From Hygrocybe punicea (Eukaryota; Basidiomycota; Agaricomycetes; Agaricales; Hygrophoraceae), in NCBI GenBank assembly GCA_963556145.1, contig OY744463.1, positions 6,882,001 to 6,946,000 of the forward strand: a stretch of 64,000 bases of DNA, read 5' to 3'. The translations under genes were made by a program, and so were the position numbers. The notes under the pieces were generated by a model, which searched no databases, was not told where the DNA came from, and saw only the letters and a program-made list of their open reading frames with translations. This document shows positions 10,843 to 22,020 of the stretch, piece after piece (positions within the stretch are counted from its first letter, which is position 1; each line of letters starts with the position of its first letter).

Positions 10843-12992
10843 ACCCAAAGTCAGATCCTCAAAAGATGTAAATATAGTATACCTACCCTCATGTCAATTT
10901 TTGTATTTTATTCGGCCCTGCGTAAAGAGCTATTCACCATTTATTCCATTCCTCTGCCAGAATTGGACCCTTAATGATCTAACTTTGTCTTAAAAATCTG
11001 AAATTAATCTAAGGAGTACTTGAAGAAGTACTCATTGTGGTACACATAAGTGCCTGATTGTTGGTGGACCAGGACCTTTGTTGCAGCCAAGCAAATGCAC
11101 AGAATTGTGCATTGTGGCTGACCCATCAACCGAGTCCAAACTTCAGCTTTACTCTGAACCTTTCATTTCTTGGCTACAACAGATTTCTGGGACCACCAAG
11201 TGCCAGGCACTGATCATCAATACAATAGATACTTTACATAGTAGTTTCACAATTATTTTCATATTTTTCAGAGCAATATTGGTAAAGTTGCACTTTAAGG
11301 GTCTGAAATTGGCAGGGAGGTATCAATGAATCATAAATATCTCTCTATGTAGGCCATAATAAAATACAAAATTTGGGGAGGATGTAGTTATAGGCTACTT
11401 CTATCCCCTCATGGTCTTAAATGTGTTATAAAGTTGTTGTGCTCTATGCAATAACATTGAGAAAAGTCAGATCATGCTTACATATAAGGCAACTCGCACC
11501 CGTTTGGGCAATCGGCAACCTCCGGCGTGCGTTCAATCGTCGGCGATTCGTCGCGTACTCCACGATGCGTCCACGAAAACAGCAGCAGCAAAATCAAGTA
11601 GAAGGTAAGTAGATTTCTCAAATTTATTATCCATTACTATGCTAGCTAATATTGTTGTTTTTATGTAGAACTTTCTCATTGCCGTGCCGGGAATGGACCG
11701 CAACACGCTTGCCCGCGCCACGTCACGTCAACGCCAAACTGAAGGGCCGAAACGGCGGATGGCAGGCAACGACGAGGACAGAGGCGATGAGGGCACAGAC
11801 GGCCAGCCAGGGAAGACGACGGGGACGGAGACGGCCAGCGAAGAGACGACAGGACGACGGAGACGACGACGACGATCCAGCGGACGACGAGGACTACGGG
11901 GGATGACGACGACAACGAGGACGATGACGACAACGAGAGGAACGACGGGAACGGGAACGACAGGGATTAGAACGGCGGGGACGGGGACGACGGGGACGAG
12001 GACGGCGGAGACGTAGACGAAGACGACGAGGGCAACGGGAACGCAACAGGTATGTACATCCCACCCCTCCGCCCTCGTCTCCTCCCTCTTCCTCTGCCTC
12101 TCCCACTCCCACTCCCTGCTGCCCCTCCCTCCTCCCTTCCATCCTGCCCTTCACCCTCCCTTCTCCCACTCCCACTCCCACTCCGTTCTCCCACACCCAC
12201 ACCCATACCCATACCCACACCCACACCCACACACACTTCCAGTCCCAGTCCCAGTCCCAGTCCCAGTCCCAGTCCCAGTCCCAGTCCCAGTCCCAGTCCC
12301 AGTCCCACTCACACCTACCTTCCTCCCCTCCAACCCCTTTATTATTTAATTATGTATTTGGATAAAATAATAATTAATTTGATATGTCCATTCTAAGTAA
12401 TAGTGAGTGTTTGTGTACTGATTCCAATTGAGATTTGAGTAATATTAAATAAAAAAGGCACAAAATTCCAAGTGGGGTAATTTCTGGTTGTTATATATAT
12501 AAATTTTGTTTGGGAATAAGTAGCTCATGTGAGAGATAAAGCTAAGAGTGAGAGATTGTGCATTTTCAAAATAAGAATGTTGTAATTTTGGTATTACCTA
12601 TGCTTTGAATTATTGCATTTGAAATTATATTACATTTGAAGAAACTGAGACATTTTCTTTACCGGATATTGCATTTTCTGAATAAATATTGGCTTGAGTT
12701 GTTGTGAGCTCTGGCAATGTTGTCAACATTAAATACATGCAGGCAGAGTGGGATGTGGCTGAGCCCGTGTCAAAGCAAAAGCGGGATCCTGGTCAACCTA
12801 ATCCTGCAGTGAGAGCTGGGCCAGGGTCAACCTTATTCTGCAGCAAGAGCAGGGCCATGTCAACCCAATGCTGGAGCAATGGCCAGACCCTCATGAATCC
12901 AAACCTGCGACATGGGTGGGTCTGGGGTCAATGCAATGCTACAGGACAGGCTGGACCCCAATCAACCTACCCTACAGTGAGTGCTGGATGTG
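10843..12992. repeat. 2150-bp direct duplication, copy 2
   Basis: Second copy of 8593-10742, shifted by 2250 bases. It contains the same exon-like block (11568-12050), CT minisatellite, AT-rich spacer and the inner end of the right terminal array. Confidence 0.85.
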
Positions 12993-14346
12993 GGTCAACA
13001 AAGTGCTGCAGCAAGAGCTGGACCCCGGTCAACACAAGCCCTGCAGCAAGTGCTGGACCCAGGTCAACCCAGTGCTGCAGCAATATCTAGACCCAGGTCA
13101 ACCCAAGCCTGCAGGAAGAGCCAGACCTGGGTCAACCCAACCCCCGCAGCAAGTGCTGGACCCCAGTCAACCTGGTGCTGCAGCAATAGCTGAACCCTGG
13201 TCAACCCAGTGCTGCAGCAAGTGCTGGACTCCGGTCAACCCAGTGCTGCAGCAATAGCTGGACCCAGGTCAACCCAAGCCTGCAGGGAGAGCCGGACCTG
13301 GGTCAAGCCAACCCCTGCAGCAAGTGCTGGACCCTGGTCAACCCAGTGCTGCAGCAATAGCTGGACCCTGGTCAACCCAAGCCTGCAGAGAGAGCTGGAC
13401 CTGGGTCAACCCAAGCCCTGCAGCAAGTGCTGGATCCAGGTCAACCTGGTGCTGCAGCAATATCTGGACCCCGGTCAACCCAGTGCTGCAGCAATACCTG
13501 AACCCTGGTCAACCCAGTGCTGCAGCAATAGCTGGACCCCGGTCAACCCAAGCCTGCAGGGAGAGCTGGACCCAGGTCAACCCAAGCCCCAAAGCAAGTG
13601 CTGGACCCAGGTCAACCCGGTCCTGCAGCAATAGCTGGACCCTGGTCCACCCAAGCCCTGCAGCAAGTGCTGGATCTGGGTCAACCTGGTGGTGCAGCAA
13701 TATCTGGGCCCCGGTCAACCCAGTGCTGCAGCAATACCTGAACCCTGGTCAACCCAGTGCTGCAGCAAGTGCTGGAACCAGATCAACCCTGTGCTGCAGC
13801 AATAGCTGGGCCCAGGTCAACCCAAGCCCTGCAGCGAATGCTGGATCTGGGTCAACCTGGTGCTGCAGCAATATCTGGACCCCGGTCAACCCAGTGCTGC
13901 AGCAATAGCTGAACCCTGGTACACCCAGTGTTGCAGCAATACCTGGACCCCAGCCACCCCACCCTGCAGGAAGTGCTGGACCTGGGTCAACCCAGTGCTG
14001 CAGCAACAGCTGGACCCAGGTCAACCCAAGCCTGCAGCAAGAGCTGGTCCACGGTCAACCCAGGTCAACCCACGTTGCTTGCACAGCTGGACCTGGGTCA
14101 ACCCAACCTTCCCAGAATAGCTGTCCCTGGTTAACCTACCCCATGGCAGAGCTGACACTGGGTTGACCCACCCTGCCACCCTTGACCAGCAAGAGCTGTA
14201 CCTGGGTCAACCTACCACCCCACATTTCCCCAGCAAGAGCTGTCTCTTGGGTTAACCTACCCCCCCAGCAAGCAACTGCGCTATGTGTACCTACCTTTTG
14301 CAACTATATCTGCGATTGGGTTAACCAAAACGACTGGGTCTACTGG
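12700..14346 (-). repeat. Right terminal inverted repeat with 34-bp tandem array
   Basis: Inverted partner of 5381-7060. Units here read GGTCAACC with CTGCAG. The outermost ~400 bp differ from the left end at only a few positions. The array is somewhat shorter than on the left, where the pure run near 6361-6520 has extra units. It ends CTACTGG, followed by the duplication TTCAT. Confidence 0.85.
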
Positions 14347-14351
14347 TTCAT

Positions 14352-14941
14352 CGGCATCGCGTCGTGTCGTTCCTGGGTATAGCGGGTGCCGAGTGTAAGG
14401 TCGGACGGGTGAGTCGGGAGCGTGGGTAAATCGGCTAGCGGGTCGCCGGTGATCTCGCGTATGATTCGGTATTCGTCGGGGAGAGTGGTAGAAATTGGGC
14501 GGATATGATCAGCTACCTTCTTATACTTTTTCTTGGTAACGACTCCTTTTAGGTCCCTGGTAGGGGGGGTGGTATACGAGATATAAGTAGCGTGTTCAGT
14601 AGAGGCTTTGTTACAAATATTCGAAGAAGAAATAGGTGATGCGGGAGCGGAGACGGAACAAGACGAAGGAAGGGTATCGGTAGTACGTAGCTGATTTTGT
14701 ACATCGGTCAACAATGAAATGTACTGGGCGGCACTCTGAGGCTGAGACGAAGAGAAATCTAAATCGATAGAAAAACATAAGTCCTCTTCTAGGGGAAACA
14801 GCAAAAGGGAAGCATAGTTCGTGGTATAGGTGTGGTCGCTTTCGAGTGGCGGCTTCTCATCTCCCGGTGCGTCCTTCCCGAGAGGTATCTCCGGGTCCTC
14901 GACTTCTAAAAATCTGGCTTTCCGGTGTCAGACTGCTCTCG
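14352..14941 (-). pseudogene. Gypsy pol segment upstream of RT
   Basis: The frame leads through PLADLPTLPTHPSDL and TQERHDAMPMN to the insertion point of the fold-back element. This is the usual linker before the RT domain of Agaricomycete Gypsy elements (THP..TQER..NPDGF). A TGA at 14942 and a TAG shortly after it separate this frame from the protease frame, so either recoding or further decay lies there. Confidence 0.7.
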
Positions 14942-15507
14942 TCAGTTCTTTTGGTTGTGCTCGATGGTGGGCAAGGTGACGACGGCGCCGGTGTTTGGAT
15001 CCGTGATCGTGACTTGTTGCTCTCCATTTTTATAATCCTTCGTAAGGGCCTCGGAAAGCGTGAAGAACGGGTGGCCAATGAGGATTTCGTAGGGGGCGTC
15101 GTCGACAACTTGGACTGGTAGGAATAGATCGACGTCGCCAAAAGTGAATTTTAGGTTTGCGATCCGGCTGAGGGTGTCGTTGTTGCTTTTATTTGCCGAC
15201 TGCATCCACATCTTCATGTTTTGGAGGCCGTAACCGAGTTTCTCCCAAATATCGCGCCGCATGCCGATGATCATGGAACCGTTGTCGAGGACACACTCGA
15301 ATATGAACTTGCCATTGATGAGCGGGTAGACTGCACGAAGAGGGACTGAGTCCCGGCCGACGACGAGCGGGACATTTTCCTGACAATGTTGGCAGGCGTG
15401 GGTAGGGATTTCGGGTGCGTGAAAGTGGAAGACCTCGACGTTGTTACTTTCGGCGGTGACCTTTTTCGACGTAGTGAGGTCCTTCATGTGACGGCGGGCG
15501 TCGGACG
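14942..15507 (-). pseudogene. Gypsy aspartic protease segment
   Basis: The segment holds PLINGKFIFECVLDNGSMII, where LDNGS replaces the usual D(S/T)G-type active site, and YEILIGHPFFTL, which matches the second retropepsin motif (I-L-x-G-x-P). Retropepsin cuts the Gag-Pol precursor. The Asp is present, but the next residue is Asn rather than Ser or Thr; this variant is seen in many fungal Gypsy copies. The upstream end is interrupted by the palindromic MITE, beyond which the same frame continues. Confidence 0.75.
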
Positions 15508-15894
15508 TAGTGTTGCCACGACTATAGTTGGTCACTTTTCTTTTCTCTGCTCTACTGCCTTCAATAAAATACATAAAAATATAAAGAAAATTTCGAGGGG
15601 TAGCCTCTACATAGGTCTTGAGTTAGTACACTTAAACCTTTCTGTAATATGTAACCCATCATTGGATAAGTGACCAACTATGGTTTTTAGTCGCGACTAT
15701 GTTAGTCGCGACTAAAAACCATAGTTGGTCACTTATCCAATGATGGGTTACATATTACAGAAAGGTTTAAGTGTACTAACTCAAGACCTATGTAGAGGCT
15801 ACCCCTCGAAATTTTCTTTATATTTTTATGTATTTTATTGAAGGCAGTAGAGCAGAGAAAAGAAAAGTGACCAACTATAGTCGTGGCAACACTA
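15508..15894. mobile_element. Palindromic hAT-type MITE
   Basis: Two 192-bp arms (15508-15699 and 15703-15894) are perfect inverted copies around a 3-nt spacer TGT. The ends are TAGTGTTGCCACGAC and are flanked by GTCGGACG (15500-15507 and 15895-15902), an 8-bp duplication as made by hAT transposases. Removing the element and one duplication gives the uninterrupted Gypsy frame RELLAMSSDARRHMKDL. It carries no coding capacity. Confidence 0.95.
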
Positions 15895-15902
15895 GTCGGA
15901 CG

Positions 15903-18070
15903 ACATGGCTAAAAGTTCTCGTTGCAAAATGCAGACTTGAGAATCGAGCGCGCGGTCGATGACGGATTTGGCGATACCGGGATCTTCGATGGGGGCCTGG
16001 TAGCGGTACTGGGGGTGCGACGCGGGAAGGTTCTGGGGAGTGCACGGCACAAAGGCGGTCAGCTCGGTTGGCCACGTGTTCGAAGGTGGAACAATGGTGA
16101 TCAGGTGCTCGTTGACAGGTCTGGTAGACGTTTTCTCGGCGGGTTTCGCGGCGGGGACGGACATGGAAATGGTGGGCGGATTGGGAAATGTTTCTCTAGA
16201 CTTGCCTTTCACCTTCAATGGGATCTCTACACCATCGAATCTAACCCATTTACGAAGCCGCTGCACTTCGGCTTCCAGAACCTTAATCTGTTCGTTGTCG
16301 TTGTCGATGTCGGACGTCGTGGACTGAAAGATGTCGGCGTACTCGGTGGTGACCTCTGGTTCATAGGTGGGTACTTCGACGGCGGAGACGAAGTTAGCTT
16401 TGACATGAGGCGGCGGGTCGCGTTGGAACGGTTCTGTGGGGTTGCGGGCAGGGGGAGCGCGGTTGCCGGGGTTCTGTGCATGCCACGCGTCGAAGCATTC
16501 CCTCATATTTTTGCCAACGATAGCCTTTGGAAGGTACATCCCGTTAGGCAATACGATGCGGCCGTGCTCGTTCTTGCAGCATATCCCGTCTCGAGTGTAC
16601 TGCTCGCAAATAGGACAATCGCGTATACGATGGAACGGGTCGTCGCAAAAGAGGCAGTTGAAATTGGTGAAACCCTGTCCTGCGGTGGTCAGCTCAGCCC
16701 TATTTGCACACGGCTTTGGGGGGTTGTTGCGTTCAGTGAGGGCTTGCGTGAGGACGGCGAGTTGTTGCGAAATGAGACGAAATAGGTCGGATACGTTAGG
16801 TTCAACCGGTTCCGCTTTAGGAATGACCGGGTCATAGCGAGCAGGTGGCGGGTAGCAGGTGGCGGGTTCTATTGGAGTCGAGTACCGGATGGCGGCAGGC
16901 GACATTGACGATAGACGAGAGACAGTGGACGGTTCGGCTGCGGTTCCGGCCAGCAGGAAGTGGGCGCAATTGTGGAAGTCCTGGAAGTCGTAAGGGTCGC
17001 TATGGAAATGGTTCGGTTTTTGGTATTGCAGACGGGTTTTGATGTCCTTTTTAAGCTCGAGATGGAAGCCGTTCTCGTACGCGATGTTGCGTTCTCAAGG
17101 AGAGATTCGACCCTTGTCTAAGAGGAATCCTGAGATCCAAATGAACTCGCGGTAATATTTGCCAAGTTCGGCGCAGGTACGGATACCGTAAGCGGTTTGG
17201 GTGTGCATAAGATGGTCGAGATCTGCCATAGTGTACCGGTGATCATCTTCCGTGCCCAGGTATAGCACGAGTACGCTCCTTTTGAATGCGGCATAATTGA
17301 CGCCGGTCGCACTAGGTAAACTCGCCCAAAGCTCGTAGTCGCTAAGCAATGCGTAGCGCAGACTATGCTTGATGCGTCCTGCATCGTCAAGAGCGGCATC
17401 GGCAGCAAGTATCTCGACTTCTTCGAAGAAGCAGTTTAAATTGAGGGGGTTCCCGTCAAAGGTCGGGGCAGTGGAGTGACCGCGAGCGGGCATCTGTCAA
17501 GGAGTAACATGGGGAACGGTAGCGGTCGAGGATCCGGCGGTCGAAGTCATTGTGGGTGGAAGGCGCTGAGATGTCGATGAAGCAGTTGTTGGGTGTACCA
17601 TGAGCAGGTCGGGTAACGTGGACGATGATGGCGTGGACGAAGATGAAGACGGGGACGATGACGATGACGGAGTTTTTGATGTCGAGAGCGAAGACGGAGA
17701 TGATGACGATGACGGAGTTTTCGATGTCGAGAGCGAAGACGTGGACGGGGGTTCTAACGAGGTCGAAGTCGGGGACGTAGGCGATGCGGGTGTCGAACTG
17801 AGATCAGATGAGTCAGGTGTAATGGTAATTATCGGTATATCAACCGATTCGAGACTGTCGGATGAAAGATATAGGGGGGTGTTTGACCCTGAGACGAGCG
17901 GGAGATTGTTATGTCGAGCGAGGTGGTCGGGTACTAGCTGGAAGAAGTCGTCGTCGATTGTCAGGTCGAAGGCGGCTAAAGAGAGTTCTTGTTGAAGAGT
18001 TCTTCGAGGAAGATCTCGAAGACGATGGTCAGAGGGAGGGATACGGGAAGAGGAAGCTATGGTGGTGCTA
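15903..18070 (-). pseudogene. Gypsy Gag polyprotein
   Basis: The open frame begins near 18070 without a visible start codon and has a Ser/Thr/Pro-rich N-terminus; the first ATG in frame is at 17601. It then has the capsid-like block from MPARGHSTAPTFDG (17493), WASLPSATGVNYAAF and later a zinc knuckle CLFCDDPFHRIRDC (CX2CX4HX4C) near 16650. TGA codons at 17497-17499 and 17095-17097 interrupt the same frame, both at plausible Arg positions. Gag builds the virus-like particle and packages RNA. The 3' end continues into protease across the MITE. Confidence 0.75.
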
Positions 18071-18096
18071 GACTATTCCTCGCGGTGGGCTCCAGA

Positions 18097-19900
18097 TGTA
18101 AAGGCGAGGTCAGGGTGGCTGCGGAATAATAATCCTAAGCCTGTGGGGGTCAGCGTAGAAGTGACTAGGAATAGTCTAACAAGCTTCAGTAAGATGATAG
18201 GATATAAATGGTAAGAAGCCGCCGAGTAAACTACTAAAATCTATCAAGACCGGTCGAAGCCGACGAAGCCGACGATGTCGGGTACGGCGGGTCGGGTGTT
18301 GGGTGACGAGGGATGTAGAGATAAAGGCGGCAGAACGACGGGTAGGGTTGACCACGGGTATGGGACGGGTTGGCTCGGCTAACACCGTACCCGTACCTGC
18401 CAAACCCATACCCGAGGCGGGTAAAACCCGCACCCGCACCCGTTTGCTACGGGTTGTGGCAAAACCCGTCGGCGTCCTCGGACCCGTCGGTTTCCTGAGA
18501 CTGTGAGTCGTCACAGACACCCAGCACATGTCAATTGACATGGCCGGGTGTGGTGTGACGGCTTGGCGGCCCCTTGAAGACCTCAACGTCGTCGACAGAA
18601 CGATCTGGCCATTAGGCTAGAGCCGATCTCGACGACGTTGCCGTCGTATTGCCGTTTTGACATTGTTGTGGGGTGGGATAGTAGCGTAGGGCGTTAACGA
18701 CTCGTTAACGCCCCGTTGTGTTGTATGTGCCATCGCGTCGTCGTCATGTCGTCGCTGCGTGTCCTCGTCCTCGTCGTCACGTCGTTAGCTGGGAGATGCG
18801 AGAGGTTGACGCGAGGGTGGGAGACGTTGCGAGGGGGTGCCGAGACGCGAGGAGGGTGCTAAGGCATCCTTGTCGTTGTCGTCGTTTGGCAAAGACTACT
18901 AATGAAACTAAAATAATAAAGTAGCAAATAATTATAATGAGATGATGAAGATTGACGTACCTGACAGCCAGAGAGTGGGTGCACCACCACTCTGGCTGGT
19001 TTATGTCCTGCTTTCTCATTGTGTTGTGGTTATTGTTGTCGTCGAGACGTTAACGAGAGGGCCGGGATGTCAACGAGGCCCAGATGGCCTCTCGTGACGC
19101 GGTGACATGTCGTGCTCGCAATGTTGTTGTTATCTGAAAAAAAGGGATTAGAATAGTGTTAAATGGTGATGAAAATATACCTGAGGGCGTATGGCCTGAT
19201 CGTTGTTGCTAACCCGTCGAAAACCGTGAAACCGCGGGTACGGGTATGGTGTGGTCGCGGGTGCCAGATTTGGCAACCGTACCCGTACCTGCACAACCCG
19301 TTTCGGAAATACCGCGGGTTGACCCGTACCCGTGGTCAACCTTAACGACAGGGAGAGCGTCGAGGAATCCGACGAGTAATGTGTGCGATGGATTTTACTG
19401 AGAGACTAATTCTCAGAGAGAGGAAACGGGGGAACTGGTTTCTTATTTTGAGATGGCGCTTGGGCACCGTTTTTATACTACAAATTTCTGTACCTAGATT
19501 CGGATGAGAGTCCTCAGCCGATGAGAGGAAACAAAGGAGAATAAAAATGGGGAAGTAGGAAGAGCGTTGCGAGGCGACGATGACAGGGAAAATGGGTGGA
19601 AGATATAAAAACCATAAAAGATGCAATATACTTTACTATATCCCCATAAGGGAGACGCTAGGCGTGAATAAGGCAAGTCCAATGTCGGGATCCCAGTCCG
19701 ATGAGATCTATCTTTGATATTTGAAGTTCCGTGAGTTTAGGAGATAGACCGACCAGGTACGTGAGCGGCCGTGCTAGTCGGTATGCATCGGGTTGCGTTG
19801 GGTTGCGTCAGGTTCGAGCATAGATTGCTAGAGACGTCGGGTTCGAGCGGATTCACTAGATATCGATGTTACGGCCTCAGAGGGTCGAGGACCCTCTACA
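18097..19900 (-). repeat. Gypsy 5' LTR (interrupted)
   Basis: On the minus strand it starts TGTAGAGGGTC and ends CTTTACA. The sequence TCTGGAGCCCACCGCGAGG follows directly and sits where a primer-binding site is expected. A TATA-like box (GTATAAAAACGG) lies near 19475. Net length without the inserted hAT-like element is about 0.8 kb. It matches the solo LTR at 741-1651 in order and in several blocks. It lies within the broken DUF6589 gene. Confidence 0.8.
18343..19344. mobile_element. hAT-like non-autonomous element (B)
   Basis: The ends are TAGGGTTGACCACGGGTA and the inverse of TAAGGTTGACCACGGGTA, with subterminal ACCCGTACCCGT-type repeats (18350-18480 and 19215-19340). The flanks ACGACGGG (18335-18342) and ACGACAGG (19345-19352) form an 8-bp duplication with one mismatch. 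The interior holds a 16-bp palindrome CATGTCAATTGACATG (18527-18542) inside a longer imperfect hairpin, and CCAGAGAGTGGGTGCAC with its near-inverse at 18970-18995. No transposase is present. Confidence 0.85.
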
Positions 19901-21715
19901 GCGTAGCTGGGCTTCATTGGGTTTGGAGTTTGCAAATTGCTCCAGAGTAACCCATAGGGGATTCCTCTTCATGAGCTCTGACCGCCAGGCATCCAGCCTC
20001 AGAGCCACTCCCTCCTGCATGATGATTTCATGCATACACCAAAATCCTGGCTTGGAACCTATTTTCCCAATTTCCCTAGAGTGGTGCAGTGCAACAAAGT
20101 GCATAAGTGAGTTGTTGTCATTGTGGGACTTCTTGTTTTCGATGAATATGTGCCAAAGTGCATCGGCGCAAGCCATTTTAAGACCCAACACAAAAATGAC
20201 AAACTGGAAGCGTCTGGTAGGTGTTTTTTCTAGAGCCCGTCGTTCTAGCAATGCACTCATGTGCTCTGCAGTGCCCAGGTCACCGAAAACAAGGACGACA
20301 TATTCACTAATGTCAATGTTGCCTGAGACCCACTCACTGAAAGCTTCGTCTGCTAGATCCCCTTGGTTCATCAAGTCGGCAATCACCTGGATGTTACCAG
20401 ATACTTTGGATTGATTAATGTCCATTGCCTTCACTGGCACATGCCTCATCTTGATGGCAAGAATCCTCTCGACGCAGTTGGGCAACCCAACAGTTGAGTG
20501 AAATTGAGAAAAATAATCCGGGCCATGGAAACAGAGATCTCAATAGAAAAGCCACGCATTGAACCGGTCTCGTCGGTTGAGATGCGCTGCGTTGTCTGGC
20601 TCTGGGTGCAACTTGATGAAATCGAAGTAGGTACATGGAGGTTTGGGATCCTGGCCACTGATTTCGGGATTGAGGGGGGATTTAAGCCATAGGGCTTGGG
20701 AGCATCTCAGTTGCTCAACAGTGACTCCATGCTCCCTGTAAATCAGTGTCCCTGATGTCAAATGGGTCAATGTGTCAGCAGACCTTTCAACTGTTGGTAA
20801 ATTGGTCTTAAAATCAATGTCAAAGTTGTCGTATGTGTACCCAACAAGGAGCGTCTGACCCATCATGCGCAGTGTCTTGGTGGTCGCTGCAGAAAGAGAC
20901 TTTGTAGCATTGTGAATAGCAGTGGTGGAAATTGAAACCCCCAACTGTGCGAGAGCTTGAATGACTTTCTGTGGGGTGTTACACGAATGTAGAAAGATCC
21001 CAATGACGCTTTGAAGTAGATTACATTTCTGATTTGAGCTTTGCATTAGGATGCTAATAATACATGTGGCTTTCTGCTTGGTATGCATGAGCTAAGGAGT
21101 GTAGGTTTTCGGAGCACTCACCAAGCTAATGATGGCACTGCGCCGCTGCTTCTTCTTCAGTAGATTCCAAGGGCCCGGGTCCATTGGGTTGCCTCCAATA
21201 AAGTCTTGCCCATCATCTCCATCCATTTCCACCCAGAACTGCATCTCGTCATCATCATCAGACTGCTCCCCTTGGTCCAGAGACTCCAGAGAACTTTGCC
21301 TCCGTTTGAGTTGTTTCAGGTCAGCTGACAACCAGCTGGTCACTGCATTCCAAAGCCCAGGTGCAGTTGTTTGAATCATTTGAGCCATGTCTTCCAGTCG
21401 GAATTCATTGATTTGATCAATTGATGTGTGCAAGGCTGAAAAATGCCAACCATTGCTCTTGCTAGTAAGATTCTGGATGGATCTCAGATGGGCTTCATTA
21501 ATGAGATGACATGCCCATTGTAATACTGGTTGACACAAGCAGGGATGCTCCGAGAGGGCAGCAAGGAGGGAGATACTATCATGAGTGAAATCTTGCACAA
21601 CAGTGTTGTTATCAAGGCTCGCCTCTTGGAGAATGAAAGTGAGAAATTCAGATAGGGTTGTTTCGGTTTCAGAGAAGTACTGCAGTATAGCAAAGGCCTT
21701 CTGCATATTTAACAT
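19901..21715 (-). pseudogene. DUF6589-family protein, truncated by the Gypsy
   Basis: Exon 1 (21715-21122) joins through a clean intron (GTGAGT ... CTTAG, 21121-21092) to exon 2 beginning LMHTKQKATCIISILMQ. The family signature is visible: SNQKCNLLQSVIGIFLHS, GYTYDNFDIDF, PVKAMDINQS, VLVFGDLGTAEHMSALL and FQFVIFVLGLKMACADALW. These match the DUF6589 proteins found in large numbers in Agaricomycetes. A TGA at 20540-20542 interrupts the frame (FY*DLCFHGPDYF), where CGA is likely. The protein then ends at the Gypsy LTR at 19900, so the C-terminal part is missing. The conserved Asp residues in YDNFD and GDLG could be metal ligands of an RNase H-like fold; that is a guess. Confidence 0.75.
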
Positions 21716-22020
21716 AGTAGTTGGCAGGATAACTACATAACACGTTACCGAATTGGGTAAGATAAGCTTGTGGCGCTTTGTTTACAAACATTTTTTGCAA
21801 GCTGTACTGACGAGGGTTGAGAGGAATAAGAGTTCTGACTTTGAAAATCTTGTTTGCGGAGATGTAAGTTTCGGGATTATCCTTGCCTAGATACTACTAT
21901 CGGAGATCGAAATATTGGTATTTACCCTGCAGGATATAGCCTCTCACCCTCGGAAGACCGGCTTGGTAGGAGCCTGTTTCTAAGCTAGCTTTCTATGGCA
22001 GTATTTCTTTTGTTCACGCA
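21716..22020. other. Intergenic, nothing recognised
   Basis: About 300 bp between two minus-strand genes. No RNA gene, repeat or clear promoter element was seen. Confidence 0.4.

Larger units (their letters stand above)
5381..14346. mobile_element. Large fold-back (inverted-duplication) DNA element, unassigned family
   Basis: Both ends read CCAGTAGACCCAGTCG inwards and are flanked by TTCAT (5376-5380 and 14347-14351), a 5-bp target duplication. Removing the element and one TTCAT joins the Gypsy frame as AMPMNPDGF, the expected sequence. The outer ~1.5 kb of each end is a tandem array that is almost identical in inverted orientation. The inverted homology continues, with rising divergence, through an AT-rich block, a GA/CT minisatellite and a low-complexity exon-like block, to about 8535 on the left and 11490 on the right. 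A central ~0.7 kb (8540-9235) is the loop. A 100-N gap separates two 2150-bp copies of the same sequence, probably unmerged contig ends, so the true element is likely about 6.7 kb. I see no transposase. The superfamily is unknown; the 5-bp duplication does not fit hAT (8), Tc1 (TA) or MULE (9-10). Confidence 0.8.
2288..19900 (-). mobile_element. Gypsy LTR retrotransposon, nested and decayed
   Basis: Reading the minus strand from 19900: 5' LTR (to 18097), a Gag-protease frame, RT-RNase H, then integrase to 2288. The Gag block with MPARGHSTAPTFDG, a CX2CX4HX4C knuckle, protease, the MNPDGFLWPEEEKL approach to RT, and an HHCC integrase are the usual Agaricomycete Gypsy layout. The element inserted into a DUF6589 gene whose reading stops at 19901. 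No 3' LTR is visible, so it either lies left of the window or is lost. In-frame TGA codons at 17497, 17095, 3560 and 2708, plus three insertions (5381-14346, 15508-15894, 18343-19344), make the copy non-functional. In silico, each coding insertion can be removed with one target duplication to give an uninterrupted frame, which proves the insertions are younger than the Gypsy. Confidence 0.85.

Noticed and set aside
5376..14354. 8-bp duplication (hAT) for the large fold-back element
   Set aside because: GGGTTCAT and TGGTTCAT match at 7 of 8 bases, but then the two ends are not symmetric. TTCAT with symmetric CCAGTAGACC ends fits and restores the Gypsy frame.
743..19898. One giant transposon with inverted ends at 743 and 19898
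   Set aside because: The two similar ends are LTRs of one Gypsy family in opposite orientation. The flanks do not match (GGGTGGTG against CAGCGTAG), and each LTR has its own promoter-like box.
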